A stretch of DNA of 64,000 bases from Artocarpus heterophyllus (taxonomy: Eukaryota > Streptophyta > Magnoliopsida > Rosales > Moraceae), in assembly GCA_025403435.1 (NCBI GenBank), contig CM046340.1:14824091-14888090 (forward strand), in the 5' to 3' direction. Both the position numbers and the translations under genes were made by a program. The notes beneath the pieces were generated by a model. That model was given only the letters and a program-made list of their open reading frames with translations, was not told the origin of the DNA and searched no databases. Positions within the stretch are counted from its first letter, which is position 1. The number at the start of each line of letters is the position of its first letter. This document shows positions 10,440-23,215 of the stretch, piece by piece.

Positions 10440-13345
10440 ATCTTATGGATCTGTTATATAAAAAACTTGGATTGCTTGTGATGCCATAATAAAGGGATTA
10501 TTCTTGTATCCAATCTTCTAAGGTTAACCATCGTGATGCCATCATTATCCCATTTGCACTTAAAAAGTGCTATACGCAATCCCCTATAATCAAGTTCCCA
10601 AATATCTTCAATGAAGCAAAAGTAGTTATGGTCCCATATATTGGATTCTTGTCCTTCTCAGAGGAAATATGCATAGCCTTGGCATTGAGAGTCACACCAC
10701 TATTTTGGATAGGATGCTTCTCATCTCTTTGGCGAGTGTAGAAAGTGTAACCATTTATGGAATATGACGTATACCTTATAACTACCTATTACGGTCCTTT
10801 AGCTAGGTTCTTAAAGTCTTATGACATGCCTCTATCTTATGATGTAGAGCACTTGCCATAGATGTGTGCTCTAATCCACAACTGAAAGGTCTGGTTGTGT
10901 TCATCTTGCAACCACTTCTTATTTCTTGCACTTTTTTGGGTTTGCCTTTTTTAATTCGTCCATATGCACCTCAATGAAAGGCTTCACTTCATTAGTATTG
11001 TGCAAGACATAAAGACAAGCTTGCTCTCACTCCTCTTGATTTACTGAGGAATGATTGCCAATAGATAGTCCCCTAGCCTCAATGTTTATTGTCTTTGACA
11101 CCCCAATTGCTTCCGCATTGGACAAGTATTCGGAATAAAATTTAACCAATTCCTCAGCTATGTAACTTTCTACGATACATCCCTTCGGCCTATTTTGGTT
11201 CTTCACATAGCCCTTCAAAGTCTGCATATATCTTTCAAATAGGTACATCTATTTAAATATACCAGTTCGCATAACTTAACTTCATATACTAAGTGTACCG
11301 TTAGATGAATCATGATGTCAAAAAATGCTACATGCATAAGGTTTGCACCAACTTCGATTGTAGTGAATCTAGCATAAGTGGATAAATTACCTTGAAGCAT
11401 ATTGAATTGAAGAATGAGCATGACTTGGTAATTGTAAATCTCACATCCTTTGTTAGAATTCCCCTAATTGTTGCATCAACACATGACAATCATGTGTTTT
11501 TATGCCAATAAGTTTCAAATCCTTCACCGACACTAACTTTTTAAAGTTTGAAGAATAGCTTTCTGACACTTTCAACAAAGCAAACCATTGACAAAGCTTT
11601 CTCTTTTCTGCTCTTGATAACGTGTGCTTCGCCGGAGGTAAGTAAGTGTGGTTCCCTCTTTTCTCAGGAAACAAATTAGGCCTAATCTCCATTATTGTGC
11701 TTTTTCACCATCCTTAGTCTTACCTGGAACGTCAAGCAACGTGTCAACTATGGATTCACAAATGTTTTTCTCAATATGCATAACATCCAAGTAGTGACGA
11801 ACAAAATGTGTCTTCCAATATGGAAGATAAAAAAAAGATTGATCTTTTTTTCCATGGTCCATCTATTGGTGGCTTGTCCTTACCTCGCTGTCTCTTCCTG
11901 AATACCACTTTCATATCTTTTACAATTTCAAATATTTGTTTACTTGTCAAAAGATGAAAAGGGTCTCTTTCTTTGATGTTGCCATCAAAGGCTTTCTTTT
12001 GTTTGCGGTAGCGATGATCTCTTGGACACCATCTTCTATGACCAAGAAAAAGGTTTTCTTATCATTCTTCAACCGCTTGTGAGACGTTTCCTTCATACAA
12101 ATAGGACAACTAATAGAACTCTTCATCGAATAACTAGATAAAATGTCATATGCTAGGAAGTCGTTACTTGTCCATATCAACATTGCACGGAGTGTAAACG
12201 TCTCTTCTCGGCAAGCATCTCTAACTTCAATTTCATTTTTAGGTCATCGATTATCAATGCCAAGTAGACATCAATGTCATTGTTTGGTTGGTAAGGACCC
12301 GAAATCAATAAAGACAATATTAAAAACTTTCACTTCATGCACATCTTTGAAGAGAGATTGTAGTTAATAAGTATTACAGGCCAAGTGCTATGCCTACTCC
12401 TCATGTTACCATATGGGTTCATTCCATCCGTCGATAAAGCGAAATGTATATTTCTTGGATCTTCACTAAAGTCGGGATGATCGACTTCAAAAGTCTTCCA
12501 TTGTGGTGAATCCACCGGATGTCTAAGCATACCATCATTGACCTGTTCATCATGATGCCATGTCAAATTCTTGGCATATTCCGTGCTTTCGAATAAACGT
12601 TTCAAATGTGATACCAGCGAAATATACCATAACACCTTCGTTGGCACTCCATTCTTACCGTCTTTTGGCTCATTTCCTTTCTTCCACCTTGATTGTTGAC
12701 AAACTGGATAATAATTCTCGTCCTTATGCTTATTCCTATAAAGAATACAATAATTTTCACAAGCATGAATTTGATCATACTCCATTATGAAATTGCTCAA
12801 AGTCTTCTTAGCCTCATAAATACTAGTTGGTAATTTATTACCCTCTAGTAGAAGCATTCCTAGAAATTCTAAAAGCTTTGTGAAACTAGAATTTGACCAC
12901 CACCAGACGCTTTCAAATTCCATAATCCAAATAAAGTAGACAATTTGGTGAAATTGGTACACCCTTCATACACGGGTATCTCAGCATCATTCATCATTGT
13001 CTCAAATAAATCCAGACGGTGTAAGAAGTGTTCTTCCAAATCATTCACTATGTCAACCATATTGTCATGATCATTCATATTATCTTCCACAATAGCTTCC
13101 TTTTCTTTACTTATTAAGGTTGGATTGAACTTAGACTTGCTATGAAAATGCCACGTTTGATAACTACTTGTAATTCTATTTTGAAATAGATATCCTCTAA
13201 CAACTGGAATTGAATGAGATCTATATTGAATGAGATCTATGGTTTCCACATTAAACACAAGGACACCAAATTTTATCACTATTGACATGAGTTTTGATAA
13301 AAGCTAAGAACTATTCCACACCATTCACATATTTTCTGGACAATT
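10440..13345 (-). pseudogene. TNP2-type CACTA transposase (decayed)
   Basis: Pieces in several frames follow the canonical order of plant En/Spm transposases. At about 13345-13225 is a Transpos_assoc-like start (SRKYVNGVE, KIWCPC) with in-frame stops. At about 12960-12870 is YEGCTNFTKLS. The longest open piece, 12962-12330, carries TNP2 (Transposase_21) motifs including HPVDSPQWK and ALSTDGMNPYGNM. At 12190-11950 are AMLIWTSNDFLAYDILSSYS and CPICMKETSHKRLKN. Around 11860-11700 are WKKRSIFF and a frameshifted HIEKN region. At 11692-11455 are YLPPAKHTLS and KTHDCHVLMQQL. A DUF4218-like segment at about 11420-11030 contains FDIMIHLTVHLV and FERYMQTLKGYVKN. A DUF4216-like segment at about 10730-10440 ends the gene (KDKNPIYG, LFKCKWDNDG). 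Many stops and frame changes exclude an active product. Confidence 0.85.
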
Positions 13346-13699
13346 GAAAATCCTACATCTATTTCCTCTCCATTTCATAAGTCTCCTAAATTGAAATAAT
13401 AAATAGTGCAATTCAATTAAAAACAACTTCACAAATTACACATACCCATAATATTCTAATCATAAATCATATGCACAAAATAAATTAATCATACTCATCC
13501 ACAATACAATAAACATTGATCAATAAACAACAAAATCAACATCAATTTATCAATTTTTAATAAAAACTTACAATTAGGAAGGAGATTAAAGAGGATGGAG
13601 GCGGAGAGGGATAGCTGCAGTAGTTTCGGAGGGCTCTGGACGTGTATTTGAGAGCTAAGTTTGTGATTTGTATCTAATTATCGAGCTAGAAAAAAGGCT

Positions 13700-13919
13700 T
13701 TTAAGTCATCTTCTACGATAATTTTTTAAAAAACCGTCGTGGAAGGCCCAGCATAACACGAGGGTTTTTAAAAAAAAACCATCGTGGTAGACGGTCCTCC
13801 CTACCACGATGATTTTCGTCTTTTCGGGCGTAACTCTTTGCGGTTGTTTTCTTATCATGACTATTTTTGAAAAAAAGATCGTTAAATAAATGTCGTATAA
13901 TATCAATTTTCTAGCAGTA
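13700..13919. repeat. Right subterminal repeat cluster and terminus of the CACTA block
   Basis: Inverted copies AAAACCGTCGTGG and ACCACGATGATTTTCG lie at about 13728-13815, with weaker copies to 13880. The sequence ends CTAGCAGTA, so the terminus reads TACTGCTAGAAAA inward. It mirrors the left cluster. Confidence 0.65.
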
Positions 13920-14639
13920 AGAACGATTAAATGACAAAAAAATTCCTTTAATTAACATATTTTTACATTGTTATAGCATCTATATTATACATACATAGAT
14001 ACATACATATATATAGATCGGGCACATATGTCTCACATTTACTGGAGTCTTGCAACCATGGAAAAAAATCAGTTATCACATTGAAAACCAGACAGTATCA
14101 AACAGTCCACTAGATAATTAGTAGCAGATGAACTCTCAATCTTTTCTCAAGTGGGAGTTTTCATCTCAACCATAAATTTCCAAATACAGGAGGCGGCTCG
14201 TGAACTTTTGGCCCTTCGATTAAGATGCGATTTTCCTTTTTTTTTTTTTTTTAAATTAGGTGGACAGCAGCATGTTTCGCTTGATATTGTAAGGTTTGTA
14301 ATGTCTAGTTCTCCTCGTGCCACGTGGTCTCACAGAGTTCAGTCCAACCTAGCATCAATTTTTAATCGACCAAAAACTAAAGCTTGTTGCACGTGGCATT
14401 TCTCTGGCCTTTAGGCACGCTGATTTTTTTGAGATAGTCAAAGATGGAAAAATACAGTCGCTAAAGTATACAAAAAGAAAAAAAAAAAAGAAAATGCAAT
14501 TTTTTTATGCAAAGTGAAAAAACTAGTAAAAATATTAATTAGATTGAAAGTCTTTTATTGTTCTTTTTTAAGAGAAACTAATCGAAAAGCAAGCGCTCCG
14601 CATTTACGTATTAAGTATGTTAAAAAAAAGCTTAATAAG

Positions 14640-14775
14640 GTGTTTAAGAATTGAGTTGAAACTGAAAGTATTGTAACATATGAGAGCTTTACACTATAGT
14701 AGATTTTTGCTTTACATTATAGTATGTAAGAGTTTTACACTATTTAAGTTAGAACTGAGTTTGTAAAACAATACA
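14640..14775 (+). repeat. Short inverted-repeat family S, copy 1
   Basis: Contains GAGAGCTTTACACTATAG at 14682-14699 and a second variant, AAGAGTTTTACACTAT, about 45 bases on. The flanks read GTGTTTAAGAATTGAG and AACTGAGTTTGTAAAAC, roughly inverted. The same paired arrangement recurs at five other places in the window. Confidence 0.55.
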
Positions 14776-15896
14776 TAAAAGCAAAAAAAAAAGAGTTTCG
14801 TAAGGGAAAAAAGAAAAAAAAATTGGAAGCGCGGAAGTAGAACAACGTTTCAAAACAACAAAAAAATGTTTTGATTTAAAATAAAAAAAAAGTTTTGCAA
14901 CAAAAAAAAAAAGACGAAACGTTTTGAATTTCAAGCGTCCTGCGAGCATCACATGAAACTTATTCTCTTTTTTTTTTTATTTATGTTAAAGAGCACGAGT
15001 TTGAAAGCTTGAGGCTTATAAATGATTTGGCGAGCATCCTACTTCCCAGTCTAGTAAAAATCCATGTTTGAAAGTCAAAGACAAATTTATCATCGTGTGA
15101 TATGTAGTTCTCAAAATATATCATGGGGAACTAACATTAAGGTGTACTTGCATGGAAACTGTACACAACCTTAGGCGTTAGGAAAATGATTTAGAAACAA
15201 AAAATTTGAATCGAAAACATTAAAAACATTATAACATATAAGACAAAATATTTTCAAAACTTCGTGGAAATCACAAATCACGGTTTGTACTGTAACTTTC
15301 AAATAGACCATATAATTTAGATAGTTAAATTTGACACGAGTAAACATTTGATTTCAATTTCTTAATTACATGAATAGTTATATATATATAAATAATTACA
15401 TGGATGGTTATGAAAACTTAATTTAACGTGCTTAGCCCAAAGGTCTAAAAGCTCATTTAAAACAGTAAAAGCTAACCATTTTTTTCTTTACATACTGGTT
15501 AAGAGCTAACTTTTTAGTTATCTTTACATGTTAAAGTCCTAATTATTTAGTAATTAACTAAATATTTATAAGGATCGTTTTTTATAATGTCTTATACTAA
15601 AAAGAAAAATTATACCAAAAAGAAAAATTATGACAATATTTGAAAAAATATTTTAATAGAAACAAAAAAAGAAAATTTAATTGTTCTTGAGTTCTTGATG
15701 AAAAGAAAGAGAGAAAGCAACAAAATTAAGAAGAATATATATGAAAGAAATTATTTTAATTGGAACAAAGCAATAAAAAAAATATTTCATAGAAGTATAT
15801 CGTAAAAAGATTAAGCTGTATTAGGAAAAAAAAAACATTTGGCAAATTGTAAATTTAGGAAAGAAAATGAAGAAAAAAAAGTAAAAAAAAGGTAAT

Positions 15897-16055
15897 AGTA
15901 TGTTTGAAAAATGTGGTTAGAACAGAAACTTTTTGAACTAAAAATTATAGCATACGAGTGCTTTTTTTTATAACTCACTTTTTCGTATCATAGTAGGTGA
16001 GAGCTTTACTCTATAGCAACCAAAAGTTTTGGCCAGAACTGATTTTACCAAATAT
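15897..16055 (+). repeat. Short inverted-repeat family S, copy 2
   Basis: Imperfect terminal inverted repeats: the left end has TATGTTTGAAAAATG...AGAACAGAAACTTTT, and the right end, as reverse complement, has TATTTGGTAAAATCAG...AAAACTTTT. The core carries TATAGCATACGAGTG and GAGAGCTTTACTCTATAGCA. Structure suggests a small non-autonomous DNA element. Confidence 0.5.
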
Positions 16056-17226
16056 CCTTAAAGTAGAAAAAAAAAAAAGAAGAAATGAATAAGACAAGAC
16101 AAAAAAAAGCATTAAAAATTACAAAAAGACAAAATAAGTTAACCAAATTTTGAATAGTATTTTAGGGAAATTCCACTTGTTATATAGTACATAGATATAG
16201 ATTAATAGTTTGGTAATGTATTTATTGTAGTACAAACTAAGCTTGTCTAACTAATTACAGAGGATTGGTTGCTAATAGTACTCGTTTATTCTAATACCTT
16301 TTACAATATAGCTATATATATATATATATGAATGTGTATATATATATATATATATATATAGGGAACAATAACTATATGTCAAGACAACTAAATAAATTCT
16401 TTTATAAATACGTGAAATAAGCTATTGAATTTTAAGACAACAAATAATTTAAAAGCTCGTGAAACAAGCTATTGTTACTTTCATACACTTAACTCGATTG
16501 TTCTACGCGTCTTAGTTACTGATAAAAAGTTTTCAAGACACATCTCTTTCTAAAACTATCTTCCAAATGGTTTTTCATTTGGTACGTAGAAAAATTAAAC
16601 AAATATAGGAACTGTTGATAAAAAAAAGTAGAAAATTTTTTCTTTAGAGTTATCTGATCCAGTTATAAGATATTTAAGCTCAATTACTGATAATTAACTT
16701 AATATAGTTATGTGTGAGTGTTTGTGTTTATAAATTTTGGAACTTAGGTTTCTTTAATGTATTAGGCAGAGTGATATAAATGGTAAGTTTTGAACCACAA
16801 ATAGTATAAAACTCCTACATGTTACAGTATAGAATAAAAATATGCTGCAATATAAAGTATATACCACTCTTTTTTCAAACATCCCGTTTGTTTTGTGATT
16901 AACGGATGTGTGCAAGTGATTAATTAAGTCTATATGTTTTTCCTCCTCCGTTGCATTGAATATTTTTATATTTTATTTTTTCTACTATTATTAGGACTAT
17001 TTTGGGTTGACTGTGTCAATTGAATTTGCAACTTGCATATATGTACATGCTCATGACGAGTCATATTTAAGCGCAGACGAATTTTATTACAAAAAGGAAA
17101 ACGCCATAAACAGTGGTAATCAAGGTCAAGACTCAATGACTTTTCCACAACATTCTTCTAAATTTCTGAAACGACCTGTGACTGATACATTTATTGAGTT
17201 GTTGTAAAGAACATATAAAAAAATAA

Positions 17227-17679
17227 GGTTAATTATATAGCTATACCTTCTAGTCTTATTTATTTTTTAATTTATTTTTTTGTTTTAAGAAACTATAAAT
17301 GTATCTCTTGAATTTAAAAAACTTGTTTTAATTTTATCCGTCACATAATTTTTTGGACAAAACGCTATTAGTTAGACTGAGTTTGTTTTTAAATATATTT
17401 TCCTTCTTTATTAAATTTTTTAAAAAAATATTTTAACATTAAAAAAACCATAAATCTTAACGTTTGTTTTTGAAACTTGATGCTTTGTTTTAGGATTTGT
17501 TTAATAAGATATCTTTCATAGCTATTAAAAGGTAATTACGTCGTTTTACTTAATTTTTTATTCACAGGGATAAAATTGAGACAAGTTTTTTAATTCAAAG
17601 AATTCCTTTATACTTCTTAAAAATAGAAAGACAAATTAAGAAATAGTTAAAATTAAAATGTATAATTATATAATTAACC
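17227..17679 (+). repeat. Repeat family G, copy 1: ~450 bp with 20-bp inverted ends
   Basis: Starts GGTTAATTATATAGCTATAC and ends with the near-perfect inverse TGTATAATTATATAATTAACC. Co-linear with 23792-24274 along its whole length (shared words include TTTTAAGAAACTATAAA, TTTTTTGGACAAAA and AGGGATAAAATTGA / AGGAATAAAATTGA). It has the form of a MITE or Mutator-like non-autonomous element; a target duplication is not obvious. Confidence 0.65.
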
Positions 17680-19576
17680 ACAGGAAAACTTCCCCAAAAA
17701 AAAGGCCTTCTATGTAAAAAAGACAAAAGGAAAGTAATCCATACATCTACGGGTTCCTTTACGGTGGGATTTTTTGGTCCTATAAAATTCTAATTTTAAC
17801 TGCTTAGTAGATTACTTCTTTAGTATCATCATTTTGTATGTAATTAATATATGTAAGGTATAAAGTTATTAACACGTGGTTGCGTATATAATTAGGTATT
17901 CACAAGAGTAGTACTGCTATTATTATTATTATTATTATTATGTATTTTATTGTTTTTGATGATGCATGACTCTAGTGGTTGTTTGTCAAATAGGACAATT
18001 CTCGGACTATGGGGTTATCATGAGTGGAGAACTCAATAAAGAAGTAAAAGGGACAAAAGAATACTTTCAGTTTCATGTAAGCTTATACATCCATATATAA
18101 GACAGGGAATATTGCTCCAATCGACACTTCTGTAATTTACCGTAATATTTAAGGACTATTTTGCAGTTTTTTTAATAATTTAGGGACTCGTTTACAATTT
18201 TGAATTTCTTCTGTTAAGGTTTTCATGCGTTCTATTCTATAACAATCGTAATGCTTCTATTATGAACCAGCCGGTTATGAGTAAACATTTTGAGAGTTTT
18301 TTCAATTTCTAATTCAATTTCTCAGTATTTGTAATTTAAATCAACAAGTCATTTAATGTGTGATATTCTATTTCGCTACCGTGGTTGTATCTCAAAATTT
18401 CAGAAAATAAAAGCAGAATGCGTAGCATGGAAGTTGAAGCTTTATAAGGAATACGAATTGTCGCTCCGCCACACTTAAGAAATAAAGTGTCGCTTTGCTG
18501 CTTCTATGCGCATGATCAAACGTATAGATACGCACTTCTAAAAGGATCAAGTGAAATTATAGTAAAATTCCAGATGACCAAATATTGCATATATTCCAAC
18601 AATGATATATCCATACTCTCTATAAGAAAGTATGAATGTGTTTTGTACACAGGTTACACATGGCATGAGGTTTCTTTTCATTTCTCTTTGCCTTTTCTTA
18701 TTTATTTATTCATTCAATTTTTACATTTTGCTTTAATTTTTTTTTGGCTTTTTGTCCTTTTTTAATTGCATATTTAGTCCTTCAATTTTCTCATTTTTGT
18801 GTTTTTTTGCTTTCCTCTTAAATTTTCCGACTAACAACTTTTTTCCTTTTAAATATTATATGCTTATCTTTTTTTTTTACTAAACCAATCGATCAAAAAA
18901 ATAACAAACTTAAATTAAATTTTATATGATATATATATATATATATATTATCTTTGTATGCGGAAAATATGAAGAATACATGTGTAAGAAATGTGTTTCT
19001 CACTAATATATATATACATATATATATATATGTTTTGCATTATTAATAAGTTGGTTTTCTATTTTGCACAAAAAGTGAAGAGGTTAGCTTGGTAGCTTAA
19101 ATGTTGTATGTATATTTTTTTTATGGCCAGAATTCTTTTAAGTGTCTTTCTATATGTCCTTTTAGTATCATTAATTTCCATGCATATATCCAAAGTTTCC
19201 TTCAATTGTACATCAACTACAGCTGTTCTTTATCAATATGAAATTGACTAAACCTGCCGATCAACAAGCAACACCATGATAGATACAAAAAAGTCGAAAT
19301 CAAGCAGCTGAATTAACGATCAGCTTGCAAATATGAAATTTAAAAAGCGAGAAATGCAATTAAAATTTTAGTCTATTTTTTAGGACCATTCATTTGTAAA
19401 ATGCTAGGTCCATTTGGATTAAAACAATGACAACATATATCACGTCAGAAGCACATAGCAGCAATTTACATGCAGTTCTTGTTTGGTCTGTTTCAGAAGT
19501 AATTGGCGTTAGAATTGATTAAACCATTTCATTATTCGGCAGAACAAAAGAAATCGAGAGAGAGAAAGGAATACAT
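17680..19576. other. AT-rich intergenic DNA, no gene
   Basis: Contains a (TTA)n microsatellite at about 17919-17942 and (TA)n runs near 18928-18948 and 19004-19031. The open frame at 18487-18765 ends in a low-complexity Phe/Leu run and shows no family motif. Confidence 0.55.
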
Positions 19577-19762
19577 CACCATTAAAAATATCATATGCCA
19601 CGACGGTTTTAACTGTCATATAAAGTTACCATGATCCATCATAGAATCTAAAGTCGTAGTAACTGAAGAGATTTCATGACAATAACCATAGTGTAAACTA
19701 GGATTTTACTTAGCAGAGGGTATCAAATATTCGTCTTGAACCATGTACTTTTCTTTGTAGTG
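19577..19762. mobile_element. Miniature CACTA-derived element (about 186 bp)
   Basis: The right end reads TTTTCTTTGTAGTG, that is CACTACAAAGAAAA inward, a canonical CACTA terminus. The left end reads CACCATTAAAAATATC, closely similar. Just inside the left end is CCACGACGGTTTTAACTG, the same subterminal motif as in the large block at 5249-13919. It has no coding capacity. The flanking triplets (cat and gct) do not match. Confidence 0.55.
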
Positions 19763-20599
19763 GCTGGCTAAGATGAGGTCAATTTCCGAAATAATTTGCA
19801 CTGTAATAACTCTATGATTTATTTGTTAAAAAGATTCTAAATATTAACAACCTCTGCAAATATATAAAAACACAATGAGAGTTGTATCATTCCGCGTCAT
19901 GTATATAATTCTTTACGGCCTGCGGATATATATATATATACACACATATAATTATATATAAAGGTTTTGATTTATCTGTGTATATTAACTAAGGTTTTTA
20001 AAATTTAATTTACAATATTTTTTTGAAAGGTAGTTTACAATATATTTTAACACTAATAAAAAATTATACTTCGTACTGTAGATTGTTGCACGACTATATT
20101 GAAATTTTGTTCAATTCATATTTTCTGTTAGTTGATATTAGTCTATTTTGAGTGAGAAAGTGACTTTTAATTCTCCCATCCTTCTCCTTACTAATTTTTA
20201 TATTATGTAATTTTTGAAGGATTTATATTATATATTTAAGGATATCATAAACCATAACCTATATTTTACGTTGTTGTACATTTATACCTTAAAATTTGAA
20301 TTTAAACTCAATATATACTTAGTTTTTTATTTTTTGAACTTCAATATATACTTAGTTTTACTTAATCAGTAATCATTTTTAATCACAAAAAACTGCACTA
20401 TTGATAAAGCAAATAAAAGAAAACAAATATTAAAAAAATACCAAAAAAAAAGTTTTAACTAACTCCCCAAATGATGCATCATCCCACTCGGACTATAGCA
20501 CACTGCCCCACCTGTCGAGCACATATTGCCTCGATTGTAGTCCTTGTTCCTTTGCCCTAGCAATCCATAAATAGTGGTAGCTCTGCGTGTGGCAGAGAT
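19763..20599. other. AT-rich intergenic DNA, no gene
   Basis: No supportable coding or RNA gene. A (TA)n stretch lies at about 19927-19940. 20465-20600 is GC-richer and leads into the LINE remnant; it may be its degraded upstream part. Confidence 0.5.
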
Positions 20600-21294
20600 G
20601 ATGCTAAGATTCTTGCTAATGGGCTCAAGGAGGTTCTTTCAAAGTTGGTGCCTCCGATGCAATCCACTTTTGTGAAAGGTAGATTGATTTCGAATAATTC
20701 TATAGTCACTCAAGAAGTTATTCATTGTATTCGTGAAAACAAGGCAAAGGAGGCCTCATGCTTCTTAAGTTGGATATGAAGAAAGCCTATAATAGAGTGA
20801 GTTAAGATTTATTGGAGAAGGTGTTGTGCAACTATGGATTCCATAGCTGTTGGATTATATGGGTTATTTGGTGCATTAGTAATGTTTCGTTTACTTTGCT
20901 TCTTAATGCGAGCCCCTCAGGGGAAGGCTTCTCTCGGTATTGGGCAAGGTGATCCGTTGTTGCCTTATTAATTTGTTTTGTGCGGGAAAGTGCTTTCCAA
21001 ATTGCTTCAAAGGTCGGCTCATAGGGGAGGTCTCAAAGGCATTGAGCTTAGTAGAGGGGGCTTGGTGCTAAATCATGTGGCGTTTGCGGATGATGTGGTG
21101 TTGTTTGGTAGAGCTACTCTTAAAGAGGCCCCAGCTATAAAGGAGTGTCTTGAGACTTTTGTTGTGGGTTGGGTCAGAAGGTTAATGTGGAGAAATCTTC
21201 CATCTTGTTCTCTACGAATATGTATGGGGGAAACTCGGGACCGATTGTCGGCTACTTTGGTATGAGTCGCATGAAAGATAATGCAAAATACCCC
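20600..21294 (+). pseudogene. LINE-type reverse transcriptase remnant
   Basis: With a few stops and frame changes it reads AKILANGLKEVLSKL, QSTFVKGRLISNNS, LLKLDMKKAYNRVS, then IGQGDPLLPY and the catalytic-motif region LNHVAFADDVVLFGRATL, followed by KVNVEKSSILFS. This is the order of the RT domain of plant non-LTR retrotransposons (thumb, fingers, FADD box). The GQGDP motif and the ADD catalytic triad are present, but stops after NRVS and after PLLPY and a frameshift before KVNVEKSS kill it. It ends where a short inverted-repeat element (21295-21442) begins. Confidence 0.75.
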
Positions 21295-21442
21295 GTTTGG
21301 TTTTGTTTTAAGGATTTTTTAAAATATTTTTACACGTTTTTTGAAGTAAAAATTTTAAAAACACTCTCAACACAATTCTAAAAAAATCTCATTTTCTAAA
21401 ATAAAACTGTTTCCACATATTTTGAAAACACTACTAAACAGA
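21295..21442 (+). repeat. Short inverted-repeat family M, copy 1
   Basis: Ends are GTTTGGTTTTGTTTT on the left and, inward from the right, GTTTAGTAGTGTTTT. The sequence is the reverse complement of 30714-30863 with moderate divergence. It abuts the LINE remnant and may have inserted into it. Confidence 0.6.
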
Positions 21443-22835
21443 CCCTCATTTGCTGCTTAAGTTATTGGGGTGCTGTGGGAGAGATTGGGAGGATATAATT
21501 GAGGGAGTGAAGAAAAGGGGCATGGGACTCATAAATATAAACTATTGATTGAGAAATGATAACAATCTAGCATAAATTTGAAATCAAACAAAAAAAAAAG
21601 TGCAATTGTCTAAACAATAGTGTTTTTTTTTTTTTGTAACTTAAAAATGCATGATATAAAGATGTTGGAGGAAAAAAAAAAAAAAAAAAAAACCTATTTC
21701 ATGGAGTGTGGTTACTATTTGCCATGGCAATCTCAATTAAATGAGAAAGGAACCCGATTGTCTCAGCGCACTTACTTATCATGAAGTGATGTTTTTTAAA
21801 CATATATTTTTCCTTAATTTGTAAATTGTTTAGGGAGGAGACTTGGTAAGAATTCATGTGGCTCTCCAACATATAATTTGGATTTCGTCTTTATTTTTAT
21901 TTTGTTTTATAATATGTCGTGAAGATAAGTAATTCGAAAGTCTCTTTCCTCAATTTGTAGGAACGAATGGAGTATAGGACCATGGAGGCTTCAATCGAAT
22001 GACCAATTTTCATTGACACAATTTTAGAAAACATTAAGAAAATTCAACTTATTTTAGTCCCTTGACAAAAATTCCTCACTTCATTTGTAACTATCTTTCT
22101 CCACCTCATCTTAATAAATTAAGATATATACGTTTATTTAGATGCATATAAATGTGTATATACATGTAGATAATATCCATGCTTAATGCAGAAAAGATTA
22201 CGGTTTTTACTCCAATACAATCACTCTTTATCAGATTTTGGCATATGTTTCTCTCTTTGAGCTTTCTGAATTTATTAGTGGATTTAGTCTTTATTTAAAC
22301 TTGAGTCTCTTTTTGTGATTATTCTCATCAATATTAGTGTTTGACCCAATTTCTTATTACACACAATTTCCATTGCTTTAAAAAAGAAGAAGAAGAAAGT
22401 TTATGCTTTTTCGGAATCAGGGGTGCAAATATTGTTCAATTTGATTTTATAAAAACTTGAGTTGTCAAAAGCTCTATCAAAGGATTCGACATTCTAGCCT
22501 AATTGAGGCCTTGTTCTCCATCTTTATAATCAAGGTAATTTTATCAAATCGAAATAAATCTTACAATCATATATTGGTAGAAATACCAAGATAGATATAA
22601 CAAAACATCCATTGTAGTAAATTAATAAAACAAAGAAACTATTCTTTGACTTAAAGAATACCCATCGTGCATCCTTAAAAAAAAAAAAAAAACAAACAAA
22701 CAAACCAGTATGCATCTACCTCCACAAGAAATATAAAAATTTCCGACGGAAATAAATCTCTAATTCAAACCGAATTCCTCCAACCTATGGTGACATATAA
22801 TTTCCTTGTCAATTGTTTTCACTTTAAACATTTAA
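21443..22835. other. AT-rich intergenic DNA, no gene
   Basis: A long A homopolymer lies at about 21673-21692. 21443-21550 may hold a few more bases of the LINE remnant but I could not align it convincingly. No other feature seen. Confidence 0.5.
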
Positions 22836-22839
22836 AGTG

Positions 22840-22998
22840 TGTTTGGTAATAAAGTTAGTACCAAAACTTGGAACGATTTTACCCTAATATGTAAAAGTTT
22901 TATACTGTAGCCTACTTTTATTTTACATTATAGCATATGAGAATTTTACACTATAACAGTTCCAATTATGTAGTTGAAACGGGTTCTCAAATGCACCA
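22840..22998 (+). repeat. Short inverted-repeat family S, copy 3
   Basis: Starts GTGTGTTTGGTAATAAAG. The core carries AAAGTTTTATACTGTAGCC and TATAGCATATGAGAATTTTACACTATA, and the end is CTCAAATGCACCATT. Same paired-core layout as the other copies. Confidence 0.55.
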
Positions 22999-23084
22999 TT
23001 AACGCTTGTGCTAGAGGAGGGGAAAAAAAAAACCACTCTTGATGAGCCACTAAAAATTAGTCACATAAATTGTTCAATGATATT

Positions 23085-23215
23085 TGAGAGAATTGTTAAA
23101 ACTGAAGATATTGGTTTAAAAATTATAGCATGTAAGAGCTTTACACTATAATTTTTTTTTATTTTTTATTATAAATACTGAGAGCTTTACACTATTTGTT
23201 AATTAGTTCTAACTA
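23085..23215 (+). repeat. Short inverted-repeat family S, copy 4
   Basis: Contains TATAGCATGTAAGAGCTTTACACTATA and, about 45 bases on, GAGAGCTTTACACTATTTG, between AAAACTGAAG and AGTTCTAAC flanks. Confidence 0.5.

Larger units (their letters stand above)
5249..13919 (-). mobile_element. Decayed CACTA (En/Spm) transposon block, possibly composite
   Basis: Both edges carry clusters of inverted CACGACGGTTTT / AAAACCGTCGTG motifs, the subterminal transposase-binding repeats typical of CACTA elements. The interior has two minus-strand pseudogenes of En/Spm type (TNP2-like and Transposase_24/Ulp1-like). The edges read TACTACAGACTG on the left and, as reverse complement, TACTGCTAGAAAA on the right. 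These are one base from the canonical CACT(A/G)C ends. I could not find a matching 3-bp target duplication (cat on the left, aga on the right). A third motif cluster at about 9800-10020 means that two elements may be fused or nested. Exact borders are therefore tentative. Confidence 0.7.
13920..17226. other. AT-rich intergenic DNA, no gene
   Basis: Composition is strongly AT with many A and T homopolymers. Short open frames (14151-14414, 14749-14952, 16966-17207) have no recognisable motifs and conflict between strands. Two copies of a short inverted-repeat family are listed separately. (TA)n microsatellites lie at about 16314-16328 and 16338-16360. Confidence 0.6.

Noticed and set aside
14151..14414. 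87-codon open frame
   Set aside because: Contains a poly-Phe run from a T homopolymer; no motif or gene structure.
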